From NCBI RefSeq assembly GCF_000014225.1, contig NC_008228.1, positions 1,488,001 to 1,552,000 on the forward strand: a stretch of 64,000 nt of DNA, read 5' to 3'. This document shows positions 39,170 to 49,768 of the stretch, piece by piece. Under the pieces are notes generated by a model. The model was not told the DNA's origin. It made no database searches and worked only from the letters and a program-made list of their open reading frames with translations. The position numbers were made by a program, and so were the translations under genes. This DNA comes from Paraglaciecola sp. T6c (lineage in GTDB: Bacteria; Pseudomonadota; Gammaproteobacteria; Enterobacterales; Alteromonadaceae). How positions within the stretch are numbered: the first letter of the stretch is position 1; each line of letters opens with the position of its first letter.

Positions 39170-40222
39170 ATGGCATTGGTGTTCATGGACAGCTTGCATA
39201 GCATTAAGCGACCACAAGGTAGCAAGGTTAAAATTGAAAACGTTCTAACGTATATCAATGAGCATATTGACCACCCGCTGCTTGCAACGGATTTGGCCGA
39301 TGTTGCGTGTTTTTCCGTTTTTCATTTTCAACGCGCTTTTACTCTGTACACAGGATATAACGTTGCCGAATATGTGTTATTAACGCGGTTACGTAAAGCC
39401 GTATATGAGTTGCGGTATCGCCCTTCAATGTCTGTGCTTGATATTGCGCTTAGCTGCGGGTTTAGTCATCATCAGAGCTTTACCCGTGCATTTAAGCGTC
39501 AGTTTTGTCAAGCCCCTTCGATATTTCGAAAGCAATTTGTTGAGTATGTTAGAAAGTCTCATGCAATTCCCACTCATCAAGCTATTGTGGGCGCGCCAGC
39601 CAATGTTAGCTATTTCGAAGAGCTCACCCCAACGACTCATTCATCCTGTATAAAAATGCTCACCGTGAACGAAAATAATGGTAAACACGCCAACAAAAAA
39701 GAAATAAAGATACGAGGTGCTTACATGACTGACATAAGCAGTAAGAACATTCCACTACAGCAGATACAGGTTATTGATTTTCCTCGGACGGCGATCGCAT
39801 TTTTAACTCATGAGGGCGACCCTGAAGGTGTCATGAAAACCGTTGCACAATTTATTCAATGGCGAAAGCAGTACGGACCTTCACCTCGCACTAGCAAGAC
39901 ATACAACATTTTATACAATGACCCTAGAGATGTTCCCAAGGAGGAATATCGTTTTGATGTTGCAGCTTCCATAAGGAAGGTCGTTGAACCGAATGATTAT
40001 GCTGTACAGCAGGGCGTTATCGGCAGCGGGCGATGTGCCCATTTTCGACATAATGGCAGTGATAGGCTATTAAGCGAGAGTATCGATGAGTTGTATAAAA
40101 CGATATCCCTAAATGAGGATTATGAGATAAGAAATGCACCTCTATTTGTGGAGCGAGTCCAAGGGTTCCCCGACGTACCTGAAAATGAGACCATCATAGA
40201 TATTTATTTGCCAATTGTTTAA
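39170..40222 (+). CDS. AraC family regulator with GyrI-like effector domain
   Basis: Residues 20-120 form the double helix-turn-helix DNA-binding domain of AraC proteins, with LATDLADVACFSVFHFQRAF and IALSCGFSHHQSFTRAFKRQF. The C-terminal region (about 195-350) resembles the GyrI-like small-molecule-binding domain, as in Rob-type regulators. This order (HTH first, effector domain second) is the usual one for such fusions. The ATG at 39170 is used; a second in-frame ATG at 39185 is equally possible. The ligand is unknown. Confidence 0.85.
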   Translation: MALVFMDSLHSIKRPQGSKVKIENVLTYINEHIDHPLLATDLADVACFSVFHFQRAFTLYTGYNVAEYVLLTRLRKAVYELRYRPSMSVLDIALSCGFSHHQSFTRAFKRQFCQAPSIFRKQFVEYVRKSHAIPTHQAIVGAPANVSYFEELTPTTHSSCIKMLTVNENNGKHANKKEIKIRGAYMTDISSKNIPLQQIQVIDFPRTAIAFLTHEGDPEGVMKTVAQFIQWRKQYGPSPRTSKTYNILYNDPRDVPKEEYRFDVAASIRKVVEPNDYAVQQGVIGSGRCAHFRHNGSDRLLSESIDELYKTISLNEDYEIRNAPLFVERVQGFPDVPENETIIDIYLPIV

Positions 40223-40326
40223 CTCCCTAAACACTTTTGATCGTGCTTTAGCGGCAACATGCGTATGATAGCGCCAATTAAAGCTCGATGAGCACATTGA
40301 GTCCAGTGAACAAATAGGAATTCCCC

Positions 40327-40800
40327 ATGATCAATAACGATGTGATGCGTCGTATCCGCTATATTTTCGATTTTAACGATAAACAAATGCTTGACGTTTT
40401 CGCTCAGGCTGAATACCCAGCCACCACTGCGCAATTACACAGCTGGTTGCGAAAAGAAGAAGAGCCTGAATTTGTTCGCATTACAGATTTACAGTTCGCA
40501 CTATTTTTAAACGGTTTGATTAACTTAAAACGGGGTAAACGCGAGGGTGCACCTGCGCCGGTAGAGCGTGTGCTAACGAATAATATTATTTTAATGAAAC
40601 TGAAAATTGCGCTTAATCTGCAAGCTGAAGATATTCTGGCCATTATGGACAAGAGTGACTTTCGTCTGTCTAAGCATGAGTTGAGTGCCTTGTTCCGTAA
40701 GCCCGGTAACCGCCATTACCGCGAATGCCAAGACCAGTTCTTGCGCAATTTTCTTAAAGGGTTACAGCTAAAATTACGCGGTGAAGCCCAGAAAGATTAA
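40327..40800 (+). CDS. yehS: YehS family protein (DUF1456)
   Basis: This 157-residue protein aligns along its length with E. coli YehS (DUF1456), which contains two related helical repeats. Recognisable blocks are NDVMRRIRYIF, HSWLRKEEEPEF, FLNGLINLKRGKREGAPAP, and CQDQFLRNFLKGL. The biochemical function of the family is not established. It is the last gene of a plus-strand run and is convergent with the patatin gene. The first ATG gives the expected N-terminus. Confidence 0.87.
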   Translation: MINNDVMRRIRYIFDFNDKQMLDVFAQAEYPATTAQLHSWLRKEEEPEFVRITDLQFALFLNGLINLKRGKREGAPAPVERVLTNNIILMKLKIALNLQAEDILAIMDKSDFRLSKHELSALFRKPGNRHYRECQDQFLRNFLKGLQLKLRGEAQKD

Positions 40801-40847
40801 CCCGAAACTCAACTTAGCGACACAGGTTTACCTAAATCCTAAACGCG

Positions 40848-41978
40848 CTATATTGTCAGAAAATGACGGATTTCCTCCGCTCTTGCTAGGCCATCTTTAA
40901 AGCCTAGCGCGATTAACTCTTTGCAGTATTCTTTTTCAAACAGAAGGTAACTGAGTATCGAGGAATCCGCATTGTTATGTAATCCCATTATTTTTAGCAG
41001 TGATTTAATGCCTGATGGCATTTGATGAAAGTGCCGTGCTGCCATGTCGTTAAACGTCACACTAGGATTAATCACTAAACAATCAATCGTCTTGAGCGCG
41101 CTCTTTTGACGTTGCTCGGCATCTAATTGTTCCAGCGTTTGATTGATACGATGCAACCGCTCTAAATCAGAGCGCAAGGTGTCGGCAAAAATAGTATCGA
41201 GTAAATGCCCAGCAATTTCTAAGCTACTGGGATAATGAATAACGTTAGTAAAGCGCGGAGCACGTTCGGGTTGTTCCACACCTATTACGAATATCTTCTG
41301 AGCGCCAAGATGGATAGCAGGGCTAAGAGGCGAAAGCTGGTGGACTGAGCCGTCACCAAGGAATTCCCCGTCTAGTTTAACAGGAGGAAACACTAACGGA
41401 ATGGCTGATGACGCCATTAAGTGCTCGCTATGCAAAGCGGTTTTTATTCCCCGGCGTTGCTGCCTATGCCAAGGCTGTATATCTTGGTGCCCCTGAAAAT
41501 AGCTAATTGAATCGTGGGTGCTATAGCTTGACGCACTGATACTGATTGCCCGTAAATATCCTCTTGCCACGTTATTATCAATGCGTTTGAAATCCAAACG
41601 GTTACGAATGAGTTTACGCAGAGGTTGGTTATTCAATAAACTACTGGCTTGCTTTTGATTTAAAGTGGACTGAAAACTGCGGAAATAACTTTGCGCTAGA
41701 TGTGAATACACATCTCGTATTCCACTCCCGTACACTTGCCGAGTGGTGAAATTTTTCCACACATGTTCTAACTTGCGAATACCTAAATGATAACAAGATG
41801 CATAGCATGCGAGTCCTGTGGCATTAATAGCCCCAGCTGAACTTCCGCACACAATGGGAAAGGGGATCCCTTGGTTTCTAGGTAAATAAGTGCTGATAGA
41901 CTTCAGCACGCCCAATTGATATGCGGCTCTTGCGCCGCCGCCGGATAAAAGCAACGCGTAATGATTACGTTCATGCAT
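40848..41978 (-). CDS. Patatin-like phospholipase
   Basis: The patatin catalytic elements are complete: the glycine-rich oxyanion segment LSGGGARAAYQLG at residues 11-23, the nucleophile Ser47 in GSSAG, and the Asp of the dyad in LGDGS near residue 210. Such proteins hydrolyse acyl esters of phospholipids. There is no signal peptide, so it is likely cytoplasmic or delivered to membranes from the inside. The length is 376 residues. It is 26 bases downstream of the MBL-fold gene on the same strand, so the two are probably co-transcribed. Confidence 0.87.
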   Translation of the reverse strand: MHERNHYALLLSGGGARAAYQLGVLKSISTYLPRNQGIPFPIVCGSSAGAINATGLACYASCYHLGIRKLEHVWKNFTTRQVYGSGIRDVYSHLAQSYFRSFQSTLNQKQASSLLNNQPLRKLIRNRLDFKRIDNNVARGYLRAISISASSYSTHDSISYFQGHQDIQPWHRQQRRGIKTALHSEHLMASSAIPLVFPPVKLDGEFLGDGSVHQLSPLSPAIHLGAQKIFVIGVEQPERAPRFTNVIHYPSSLEIAGHLLDTIFADTLRSDLERLHRINQTLEQLDAEQRQKSALKTIDCLVINPSVTFNDMAARHFHQMPSGIKSLLKIMGLHNNADSSILSYLLFEKEYCKELIALGFKDGLARAEEIRHFLTI

Positions 41979-42004
41979 GGTGTATTAGGATCCTGCCTTT
42001 TCTA

Positions 42005-42844
42005 TTACAAAGCGATGCTCATACCTTCTGCTGCAGCGAATAGCTCGAGATCAGCTTGAGCTATTTCCACTAGCTCTTGGCAGTGGGCTTCTACGGCAGC
42101 AATATTATCGTCAGTGCGTGTATGATCGTGACTGTACAGAGCTAAACGTTTAGCACGACATGCCATACTCAATTTTACCGCTTCTTCGGCCACTGAGTGA
42201 CCCCATCCCGCTTTACCTGGCATATCAGTCAGCATGTACTGAGCATCATGAATGACTAAGTCTGCATCACGAGCGAATTCTACCCAATCGAGAAAGTCAG
42301 TGCTTTTCTTGTAGGGGGGATACAATTCATTGTCGGTAATGTATACCACTTTACTGCCATCGGCGGTAATACAATATGCGCTGCCTCCACCTGGATGATT
42401 AATTTTTTGACGCTGAATTTTTGCCTCACCTATATGCCATTGGCGCAGATTGTCAGGCTTTGCTTCAAGAGCAATAGCCGAAGGTAAGGTATTAAACTGA
42501 ACGGGAAAGTAGCTACCACTCATTTGGCGTAAAATATTATCGTGCTCAGCTAGAGTCGTTTGTCCTGGGGTGATAAAAATATTGCGCTGAGGTTGGTATA
42601 TAGGCGTAAAAAAGGGGAAGCCTTGGATGTGATCCCAGTGATTGTGGGTCAATAATAAGTGTATATCCCCTTCTTTCGCGGCGAGTTTCTGGCCTAAAGT
42701 GCGAATACCTGTGCCCGCATCAATGATGATGTCATTGCCGTCGTTTAGCTCGATGTGTACGCAGGCTGTATTACCGCCGTACTTAATATACTCAGCTCCT
42801 GGGGTAGGTATCGAGCCTCTAACGCCGTAAAAAGTTAATCGCAT
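42005..42844 (-). CDS. MBL-fold metallo-hydrolase
   Basis: The metallo-beta-lactamase zinc motif is THNHWDHIQG near residue 66. Additional ligands are likely in INHPGGGSAY, VIHDAQY and LALYSHDH. The N-terminal YGVRGSIPTPG pattern marks a COG1235-like group related to PhnP and cyclic phosphodiesterases. The 279-residue protein has no signal peptide. It heads a likely two-gene unit with the patatin gene. Substrate unknown. Confidence 0.8.
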   Translation of the reverse strand: MRLTFYGVRGSIPTPGAEYIKYGGNTACVHIELNDGNDIIIDAGTGIRTLGQKLAAKEGDIHLLLTHNHWDHIQGFPFFTPIYQPQRNIFITPGQTTLAEHDNILRQMSGSYFPVQFNTLPSAIALEAKPDNLRQWHIGEAKIQRQKINHPGGGSAYCITADGSKVVYITDNELYPPYKKSTDFLDWVEFARDADLVIHDAQYMLTDMPGKAGWGHSVAEEAVKLSMACRAKRLALYSHDHTRTDDNIAAVEAHCQELVEIAQADLELFAAAEGMSIAL

Positions 42845-43021
42845 CTATATACTCAATTATTCAGTGCTACAGGCGGGCAAAACGAATGGTAGCGCAGCAA
42901 GTAGCGTGTTTCTCACGGTTGATATTGTTGAAGATTAGCACTAAACGGTGCTTTCAATAAGCCTTAATCTTATACACGGGTATGTTGGGAGTTTTTACGC
43001 GGCAGATTGAAAAAAACGCAA

Positions 43022-43048
43022 TAAAAAAGCGCAGTGTGAGTGCGCTTT
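43022..43048 (-). terminator. Terminator after proS
   Basis: AAAGCGCA pairs with TGCGCTTT around a seven-base loop. On the minus strand it is followed by TTTTTT, as expected for the end of proS. The rest of 42845-43128 holds the MBL gene promoter region and no convincing gene. Confidence 0.8.
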
Positions 43049-43128
43049 TATTGTTCTGCATTTGTTTTGGATTTGTTCAACGTTGGGTGCGTTTGACCCC
43101 GTCGCTGAAGCACGCCTTATATTGGCGA

Positions 43129-44844
43129 TTACAGCGTGGAAACAAATTCCGCCAACTGCGGGATATCAATCAGCTGCTTTTCACCACTACGACGATTTTT
43201 ATATTCGACTTTTTGTTCATCAAGGTTACGCTCACCGATAACAATCGTGTGCGGTACACCTACCAATTCCATGTCGTTAAACATCACGCCTGGGCGCTCT
43301 TTACGATCGTCGAACAATACTTCGACTCCAGCGGCTTTGAGTTGGGCGTATAAATCTTCTGCAACTTGTTGTATACGGTGGGATTTGTGCATATTCATCG
43401 GTACGATCGCAACTTTAAAAGGTGCTATTGCATCAGGCCAAATAATGCCGTACTTATCGTGATTTTGCTCAATTGCCGCGGCCACGATACGGGAAACCCC
43501 AATGCCATAACAACCCATATTAAGCACTTGATGCTTGCCGTTTTCATCTAGCACACCGCAGTTCAATGCTTCTGAGTACTTACTGCCGAGTTGGAATATG
43601 TGACCAACTTCAATACCACGTTTGATCTCAAGAGTACCTTGACCATCTGGCGATGGATCTCCGGCTTGTACATTACGAATGTCCGCTTCTTGGAACTCTT
43701 TTGCATCGCGCTCCCAGTTAGCGCCTGTGTAATGCACGTCATTTTCATTCGCGCCGCACACAAAGTCTGCTAATACCGCCGCGCTGCGATCAGCGATAAC
43801 AGGTATGTTTAAACCAACCGGCCCAATAGAGCCGATTGAGCAACCGATAGTGTCTTCAATTTGCGCTTCACTGGCCATAGTAAGCGGAGCATAAACGCCG
43901 TCTATTTTCTCTGCTTTGAGCTCATTTAATTGATGATCCCCGCGCAGCACAAGTGCTATAAGTCCTTGCTGTCCCTTGTTATCTGCTTCACCCAGTACTA
44001 TTAGGGTTTTAACTGATTGTTCAGCAGGTATGTTAAGTAACGCGCTGACCTGCTCAATGGTTTTCGCATTTGGCGTGGCCACTTTAGTGAGTTCAGCACT
44101 GGGGGCTGGGCGTGAAAATTGCGGGGCTAGTGCCTCTGCTTTTTCGATGTTAGCGGCATAATCTGATGCGTTACTAAAGGCGATATCATCTTCACCTGAG
44201 TCAGCCAACACGTGGAATTCGTGGGAGGCATTACCACCAATGGAGCCGTTATCGGCAATCACTGGGCGAAATTCTAGGTTGATACGTTCAAACACACGGC
44301 AATATGCTGCGAACATGTCATCGTAGGTTTTGTTCAAGCACTCATCGCTTAAATGAAACGAGTAAGCATCTTTCATGGTGAATTCACGACCACGCATGAC
44401 TCCAAAACGCGGGCGAACTTCATCGCGAAACTTCGTTTGAACTTGGTAAACGTTCAATGGCAATTGCTTATAGCTGCTTACTTCATTTTTGACTAAGGCG
44501 GTGACCACTTCTTCATGAGTTGGACCTAATACGAAGTCTCGGTAATGACGGTCTTTTATGCGTAAAAGCTCAGGGCCATATTCGTCCCAGCGACCAGACT
44601 CTTGCCACAAATCGGCAGGTTGCACGACAGGCATCAATATTTCTAACGAACCGGCACGATCCATTTCTTCGCGAACGATTTGAGCGACTTTGTTTAACAC
44701 GCGCAAGCCGGTGGGTAACCATGTATAAAGTCCTGATGCTAGCTTGCGAACCAAGCCCGCACGTAGCATAAGCTGGTGGCTGATGACTTCTGCATCAGCA
44801 GGTGTTTCTTTTTGGGTCGATAATAAATATTGGCTTGTGCGCAT
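43129..44844 (-). CDS. proS: Prolyl-tRNA synthetase
   Basis: ProS attaches proline to tRNA(Pro). The class II motifs are visible: the [19 protein letters not shown] start, [19 protein letters not shown], and [21 protein letters not shown]. The editing (INS) domain occupies about residues 225-380 and the C-terminal anticodon-binding domain follows. The length of 571 residues equals E. coli (572). It lies downstream of trmO on the same strand, a conserved pairing. Confidence 0.97.
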   Translation of the reverse strand: MRTSQYLLSTQKETPADAEVISHQLMLRAGLVRKLASGLYTWLPTGLRVLNKVAQIVREEMDRAGSLEILMPVVQPADLWQESGRWDEYGPELLRIKDRHYRDFVLGPTHEEVVTALVKNEVSSYKQLPLNVYQVQTKFRDEVRPRFGVMRGREFTMKDAYSFHLSDECLNKTYDDMFAAYCRVFERINLEFRPVIADNGSIGGNASHEFHVLADSGEDDIAFSNASDYAANIEKAEALAPQFSRPAPSAELTKVATPNAKTIEQVSALLNIPAEQSVKTLIVLGEADNKGQQGLIALVLRGDHQLNELKAEKIDGVYAPLTMASEAQIEDTIGCSIGSIGPVGLNIPVIADRSAAVLADFVCGANENDVHYTGANWERDAKEFQEADIRNVQAGDPSPDGQGTLEIKRGIEVGHIFQLGSKYSEALNCGVLDENGKHQVLNMGCYGIGVSRIVAAAIEQNHDKYGIIWPDAIAPFKVAIVPMNMHKSHRIQQVAEDLYAQLKAAGVEVLFDDRKERPGVMFNDMELVGVPHTIVIGERNLDEQKVEYKNRRSGEKQLIDIPQLAEFVSTL

Positions 44845-44938
44845 TGGCGTGAGCTTCTCAATTAGGTATAGGTTAGAAATCGGCGGCTATTCTACCAGCC
44901 ACACAGGCTGGGCTAAAGTCCCTAAACAGTAAATCTTG

Positions 44939-45694
44939 TTAATCTTTATGCGCTTGCGGCTCGTAATTGTGCGTGATACTCACCACATAGTTGGCCTTAG
45001 CGCTGACTCGCCAACGTATGTTCAGATCATAAAGGCTCATTCCATACTCTTCGTTGCTGTCTTGCTCGGCTTTATAAGCGGGGCGTGGGTCCTGCGCTAG
45101 TACTTGTTCGATCAGTGCGCTAAGCATAGGATAATTGGCTTGCCAGTGGGCCAACTGCTTGGCAGATTGACTTTCAAAATATACCGGCATTAGTGTAGGG
45201 CGCTCGGCGGCAAAACCACCTTTTGCCTCAGGGATGCTGTCAGCCCAAGGTACGTAAGGTTTAATGTCGATGATTGGCGTGCCATCAAGTAAATCAACCC
45301 CTTTAACATGCAGGCTTAAGCGCCCGTCTTTATGTTCGACTTTATCGTATTGAACAACAGACATTCCAATAGCATTTGGCCTAAAAGTGCTGCGTGTGGC
45401 CAGCACGCCTTGTTTCTTGTTTCCGCCGAGACGAGGAGGGCGCACCATGGGGGACCAACCTTTTTCCACTGTTTGGTGAAATTGAAACAACAGCCACAAA
45501 TGACTGAATTGCTCAATACCCCGTAACATGTTCGGATCGCTAAATTCCGTGTGAAATATAATTTCGCCACTGGCGGCATCAATCAGGTTCGGTTGCCTAG
45601 GAATAGCGAACTTCTGTTGGTATGGTGTGCGAATTACGCCCAATGGCCTTAGGTTGATGTGATCCTGTACCGGCAGGGATTCAACTCGATTCAT
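44939..45694 (-). CDS. trmO: tRNA (N6-threonylcarbamoyladenosine(37)-N6)-methyltransferase TrmO
   Basis: TrmO (formerly YaeB/TsaA) methylates t6A37 in tRNA(Thr) using SAM. It aligns with E. coli TrmO through GVIRTPYQQKFAIPRQP, SHLWLLFQFHQT, VRPPRLGGN, ATRSTFRPNAIGMS, GTPIIDIKPY and the C-terminal DPRPAY segment. The length is 251 residues (235 in E. coli), with a slightly longer C-terminus. It is followed by proS as in E. coli. Confidence 0.95.
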   Translation of the reverse strand: MNRVESLPVQDHINLRPLGVIRTPYQQKFAIPRQPNLIDAASGEIIFHTEFSDPNMLRGIEQFSHLWLLFQFHQTVEKGWSPMVRPPRLGGNKKQGVLATRSTFRPNAIGMSVVQYDKVEHKDGRLSLHVKGVDLLDGTPIIDIKPYVPWADSIPEAKGGFAAERPTLMPVYFESQSAKQLAHWQANYPMLSALIEQVLAQDPRPAYKAEQDSNEEYGMSLYDLNIRWRVSAKANYVVSITHNYEPQAHKD

Positions 45695-45917
45695 AACGTG
45701 GGGTCACTTTGTTGCAAAAGTTATAAAGATTTTATCTATGGTAAGCGCCCCGAGGCCTATCTCAAACGTTAATTTTATCCTAACGCCAGCACGAGAGCTT
45801 TACTTTGAGGATTCCTGCGGTTAAAGCGCCGCAGGTGTTGAAGCCTAGAGCAATGCAGGTGGCATTTACTCTGCGCTTTGGTACCATTCAGCTCTAATTA
45901 CTATTTAGGTCAAATAC

Positions 45918-46991
45918 GTGTTTGAATTTAGCCCGCACTCTAAACAATTGGCGTCTAGCCTCTTCCTTGAACGTTTGATTGCAGATCAAACGTTCGATCA
46001 GTTCCATTTCATCAATGATCGCATTGTTAGCACAATTGCTCACGAGCATTTCACCCCCAGCAAGCTCAGCTTAAAGGGCTTCGATTTAACCAAAGAGCAC
46101 AGTAGCTTGGTTATCTTTGCTGAGGGGTTAAGCCTCGCGAAAGTCTTCGCTGTGTCCATGGCCTTTGCGGATAAGTTAAATGTGCTGTGTTACCAAGTTT
46201 TGCGAGATGTGCCTCTTTCTGGCGTCGGTATCGTGCTGCGCGTAGAGCGGCTGAGCATAGAAGACCTAAGGCCATTATTAGAGCGTATTGCGAATGAGCA
46301 TGCAGTAGAAATATGTTTATTTTCAAGTGCGCCGCGTTTGGACGAACCAGGTTTATTGCTAATGGACATGGACAGCACAGTCATCAGTATTGAATGCATC
46401 GATGAAATTGCCAAGCTTGCCGGGGTAGGAGAGGAAGTCTCCAGTGTCACTGAGCAGGCCATGCAAGGAAAACTCGATTTTGAGGAAAGCTTACGTAGCC
46501 GAGTCGGGTGCCTCAAGGACGCAAATGAAGACATATTGCAGCAAGTGCGCCGTGCCCTGCCGCTAATGCCGGGTATTTTCAACTTAGTTAAATTCTTAAA
46601 GCAGCACCAGTGGAAATTAGCGATTGCCTCCGGTGGCTTTAGTTATTTTGCGGACTATTTGGCTGACAGATTGGAGCTTGATGCTGCTGTAGCGAATGAG
46701 CTTGAAATAGTTGATGGTAGACTGACGGGACGGGTCTCGGGGTCAGTGGTCGATGCTCAGGTCAAGGCTGCTACATTGCTAGAGCTGGCGAATGAATTCG
46801 ATATCACAGATTGTCAAACCATGGCCATGGGCGACGGGGCAAATGATTTGGTCATGATGAATGCTGCAGCGCTTGGCGTTGCATTTCACGCAAAGCCGGT
46901 TGTACGTGCCCAAGCGGATATTTCTATTCGAAACGGCGGTTTAGATTCTATATTGTGGGTATTGGCGGCGGCCACACCGTGTAAAAAATAA
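45918..46991 (+). CDS. serB: Phosphoserine phosphatase SerB
   Basis: SerB performs the last step of serine synthesis. The HAD signature MDMDSTVISIECIDEIA with the nucleophile Asp lies near residue 148. Further motifs are IASGGFSYFADYLADRL and AMGDGANDLVMM. The first 140 residues form the ACT-like regulatory part. The length of 357 residues is longer than E. coli (322), as in relatives with an extended N-terminus. The start is GTG at 45918 with AGGT upstream. It is convergent with the PilZ gene across a strong hairpin. Confidence 0.94.
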   Translation: MFEFSPHSKQLASSLFLERLIADQTFDQFHFINDRIVSTIAHEHFTPSKLSLKGFDLTKEHSSLVIFAEGLSLAKVFAVSMAFADKLNVLCYQVLRDVPLSGVGIVLRVERLSIEDLRPLLERIANEHAVEICLFSSAPRLDEPGLLLMDMDSTVISIECIDEIAKLAGVGEEVSSVTEQAMQGKLDFEESLRSRVGCLKDANEDILQQVRRALPLMPGIFNLVKFLKQHQWKLAIASGGFSYFADYLADRLELDAAVANELEIVDGRLTGRVSGSVVDAQVKAATLLELANEFDITDCQTMAMGDGANDLVMMNAAALGVAFHAKPVVRAQADISIRNGGLDSILWVLAAATPCKK

Positions 46992-46999
46992 ACGACTAG

Positions 47000-47027
47000 G
47001 GCTAAGCGCCAATACTGGCGCTTAGCC
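47000..47027. terminator. Bidirectional hairpin between serB and the PilZ gene
   Basis: The 12-base stem GGCTAAGCGCCA pairs perfectly with TGGCGCTTAGCC around the loop ATAC. It fills the 41-base space between two convergent genes. No T run follows on either strand, so termination is inferred from position. Confidence 0.65.
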
Positions 47028-47032
47028 TAATA

Positions 47033-49555
47033 CTATTCAGCGTTTAATAACTGTTCTATCTCTATGCTTTTTTGCGGGTGATGCAGTTGCCTTTCATAGT
47101 TATTCACAATGGCTTGCGTGTCGAATTGGTATCGGCTCATCACCAAATCCGTTATATCTAAAATATCGCCAACACCATTTATGTTCCACAGTTTTTCTTC
47201 TAGTTGTTTCGCTCTGTGAACGGCATAAACACCTACGTAGTTAATCTCTGATTGCAGGCGGTCAATATCTGGGCGTCCAGTGCGCGCTAAAAATATTTTT
47301 AGCGCAATAAACTGTCCTTGCTCAAGGGCTTGCGCAATAAATTGACGACGCTGATCGTCGTTGGCGAATTGGTCTATGTAACAGCTCTTTATCGCCTCTG
47401 AAGCACTGTTTTTGCTGGGATCAAATGCCACAAATAGCTCACTCATAACGGGACGCTGATGGGGCTTAATGTGAGTCAGTGTGTGCTGCACAAAATCAAT
47501 CGGGCCATTGAAGCCTTCAAACAGAGGCAGTAAGTTGAACTCACCAGGGGGTGCTTGGAAACTCAGTAAATTGGTCAATCGATTCTGGTTCGCCCAGGTC
47601 GCTGTGGCATCAGGTACAAATTTGGTTCCTTCTTTACGGATAAAAAACGCCACGTTAGGGACATTATTTGCATAGATATTACGCAAGGCTTCACCGATAC
47701 CCGGAATATCTTCTTCATCTCGATATGCTTTAAGTTTATTTTTATTATTTTTAATCAACTCTTCAAAAAAAGCTTTAGTAGCGCTGCTATTCTCGTCATT
47801 TAATACGTTTAAGTGCAGCACATTTCGTTCGTTAGAAATATGACGAACTTGATAGGAAAGGTTACTCAGATCGTATTTACGTGTAACTTTTTGCAATTGC
47901 GGAAAACTCAGTTGCACTTGGCAATCGGTGGCTTTATGAAAGAACGTTTTTAACTCAAGTTTAATACCGTGTGTGGATATATCTTCTGTGTGGCCTTCAA
48001 TAATTATATCTTCCACTTTGAGCTGTACAGCGCTGCGCAGCATAAAACGGGACTCTCGGCGCTGATTTGCATATTTAAATCGAAAGACTTGGATATTTTC
48101 TGGGCTACGATTCCTTGGATGACCAAACACTTTTAAACTGGGCAGCTTGGCGCGATTAAGTGGCAGTTTTTGAAAGCACAGTGTGTTTGATTCATCTGTC
48201 ACATTAGTTAGTAATGCAATATGACTTAAGTGGCGTAAACGAGACATTAAGCGTGGGGTTGGTGGTTGATTCTGACGCTTGACTGATTCGCTGATGCTAT
48301 CGGCAATGGAGAGAGGTCGGTGACTTTGCTTAGGTTCAACCTCTTGCACTTGAAACTTATATACTCGCCAACTCACTTTGCGTGACCCGTAACTTAAAAA
48401 CAACTCATGTAGGCTTGGGTTTGCTAATAGCTCTTCGTGCGATGCGGAGTAAAAATACACCTTTTCATTTTTAATATGATGGAACGCGTATAGGTAGGTT
48501 TCTTGTCTTCCTTTTGGATACATGAGGCATTGTTTAATTCTCTCATTTTTAAAAAGGTAGCCCAATTTGAGATCATTAATTTCGTTATTCCAGTAGAAAA
48601 TATCTTGCCGATTGCAATCATTTGCTAATGCATAACGTGGTTTGAAAACTCCGTCAGTAGAGTCAATATATACGGGGATGGAGGTGAAATTGGGGATGTA
48701 ATATTGCTCATACGTTTTCTTATGTATGGCGTCAAATGTGTTGTCCATATTGACTTTATAGCGGCGCTTGTTGCCATGAATAAAGCGCTCAAGAAAGCGA
48801 TCAAAACTAGGCATTAATGTATCGAATAAGCGTTTCAGGTGTAATCGCTGGTCTTGTGCATTGCGGTCAATCGACTCAATGACATATTGCACACCTTGGC
48901 GGTTGTCCAACATGTACTCATGTTCTAACCCTCTGAACTGAACGGCTAAACGGTCACCCGCTTTAAATCTATGCTCTTTGCTTATTTTGAGCTTTAAGCC
49001 ACTAAGGGATACGTCAACCGTTGTGGCTAACATGCTTTTGTTATTTTCAGTGAACAGTTCAACACTCATTGAATAATTCATGCGCTCTTCACCCCGTTGG
49101 GCGAATTCGCCAAAAGGCATGATAGGGGCTGAATAACCATGGCTAACCGGAAGGGTTGAATTGTCTGGTTGCTTTGGTTGTGAAGAAGCTTGTTGTTCTT
49201 TTTTATGCATTACGCGGTAATTGTTTTCGGTATTTAATACCGCTTCATACACGCCAACCGTGTACTCGCCAAATGAGCGCACCTGACGTTCAAAGACCTC
49301 TATCGCCGTGTCATCTAAATAGTGCCTCTGGCTCTCGTATTCATAAAGCTTACATTTTCCGTCCACATGCCCGCGTAAATCGATTAGTCGAGTACATGGA
49401 CGCGCTAAACGCTTCAGTTCCATCTTGAGCAGGAAGCGCTTTTGCTTGGGCACCGAACCGGCAACCTGAGCCAGAATTTGACTAAACTCTGGCTCATGTA
49501 TCATGGGTTTTAATTGTTCGATAATGTCATGATATTGTTCGAGATCTTGATTCAT
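47033..49555 (-). CDS. Large double PilZ-domain protein
   Basis: This 840-residue protein has two PilZ-type c-di-GMP-binding segments. The first is near residues 155-260, with ERMNYSMSVEL and DVSLSGLKLK. The second is near 510-600, with RRESRFMLR and DISTHGIKLEL. Both keep the D-x-S-x-x-G half-motif; the second also has a clear RxxxR-type arginine motif, while the first is weaker. No membrane segment or enzymatic domain is visible. The remainder is a long unassigned region conserved in Alteromonadales as far as I recall. It is divergent from radA. The likely role is as a c-di-GMP effector; the output is unknown. Confidence 0.8.
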   Translation of the reverse strand: MNQDLEQYHDIIEQLKPMIHEPEFSQILAQVAGSVPKQKRFLLKMELKRLARPCTRLIDLRGHVDGKCKLYEYESQRHYLDDTAIEVFERQVRSFGEYTVGVYEAVLNTENNYRVMHKKEQQASSQPKQPDNSTLPVSHGYSAPIMPFGEFAQRGEERMNYSMSVELFTENNKSMLATTVDVSLSGLKLKISKEHRFKAGDRLAVQFRGLEHEYMLDNRQGVQYVIESIDRNAQDQRLHLKRLFDTLMPSFDRFLERFIHGNKRRYKVNMDNTFDAIHKKTYEQYYIPNFTSIPVYIDSTDGVFKPRYALANDCNRQDIFYWNNEINDLKLGYLFKNERIKQCLMYPKGRQETYLYAFHHIKNEKVYFYSASHEELLANPSLHELFLSYGSRKVSWRVYKFQVQEVEPKQSHRPLSIADSISESVKRQNQPPTPRLMSRLRHLSHIALLTNVTDESNTLCFQKLPLNRAKLPSLKVFGHPRNRSPENIQVFRFKYANQRRESRFMLRSAVQLKVEDIIIEGHTEDISTHGIKLELKTFFHKATDCQVQLSFPQLQKVTRKYDLSNLSYQVRHISNERNVLHLNVLNDENSSATKAFFEELIKNNKNKLKAYRDEEDIPGIGEALRNIYANNVPNVAFFIRKEGTKFVPDATATWANQNRLTNLLSFQAPPGEFNLLPLFEGFNGPIDFVQHTLTHIKPHQRPVMSELFVAFDPSKNSASEAIKSCYIDQFANDDQRRQFIAQALEQGQFIALKIFLARTGRPDIDRLQSEINYVGVYAVHRAKQLEEKLWNINGVGDILDITDLVMSRYQFDTQAIVNNYERQLHHPQKSIEIEQLLNAE

Positions 49556-49768
49556 AATGAATACGTACTTTATTTTTTATTGTTAAAGACGAACGCCATA
49601 AAGACTTATCGGCACGCTGTGCGGTTTTCATAATGCAATATACGCAAGCTTATCTTATTATAAGCGGCTTTCTTCAAGGTTCTTCGTTTTCAAAACTAGT
49701 AAAACGTATTCAACACTGAATGTAACCCTTGTCGTTTTTATCACTGTAAACACTGTTTGTGGAGCAAT

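Noticed and set aside
42982-43353. Plus-strand frame overlapping the end of proS
   Set aside because: Most of it lies antisense to proS and it contains the proS terminator.
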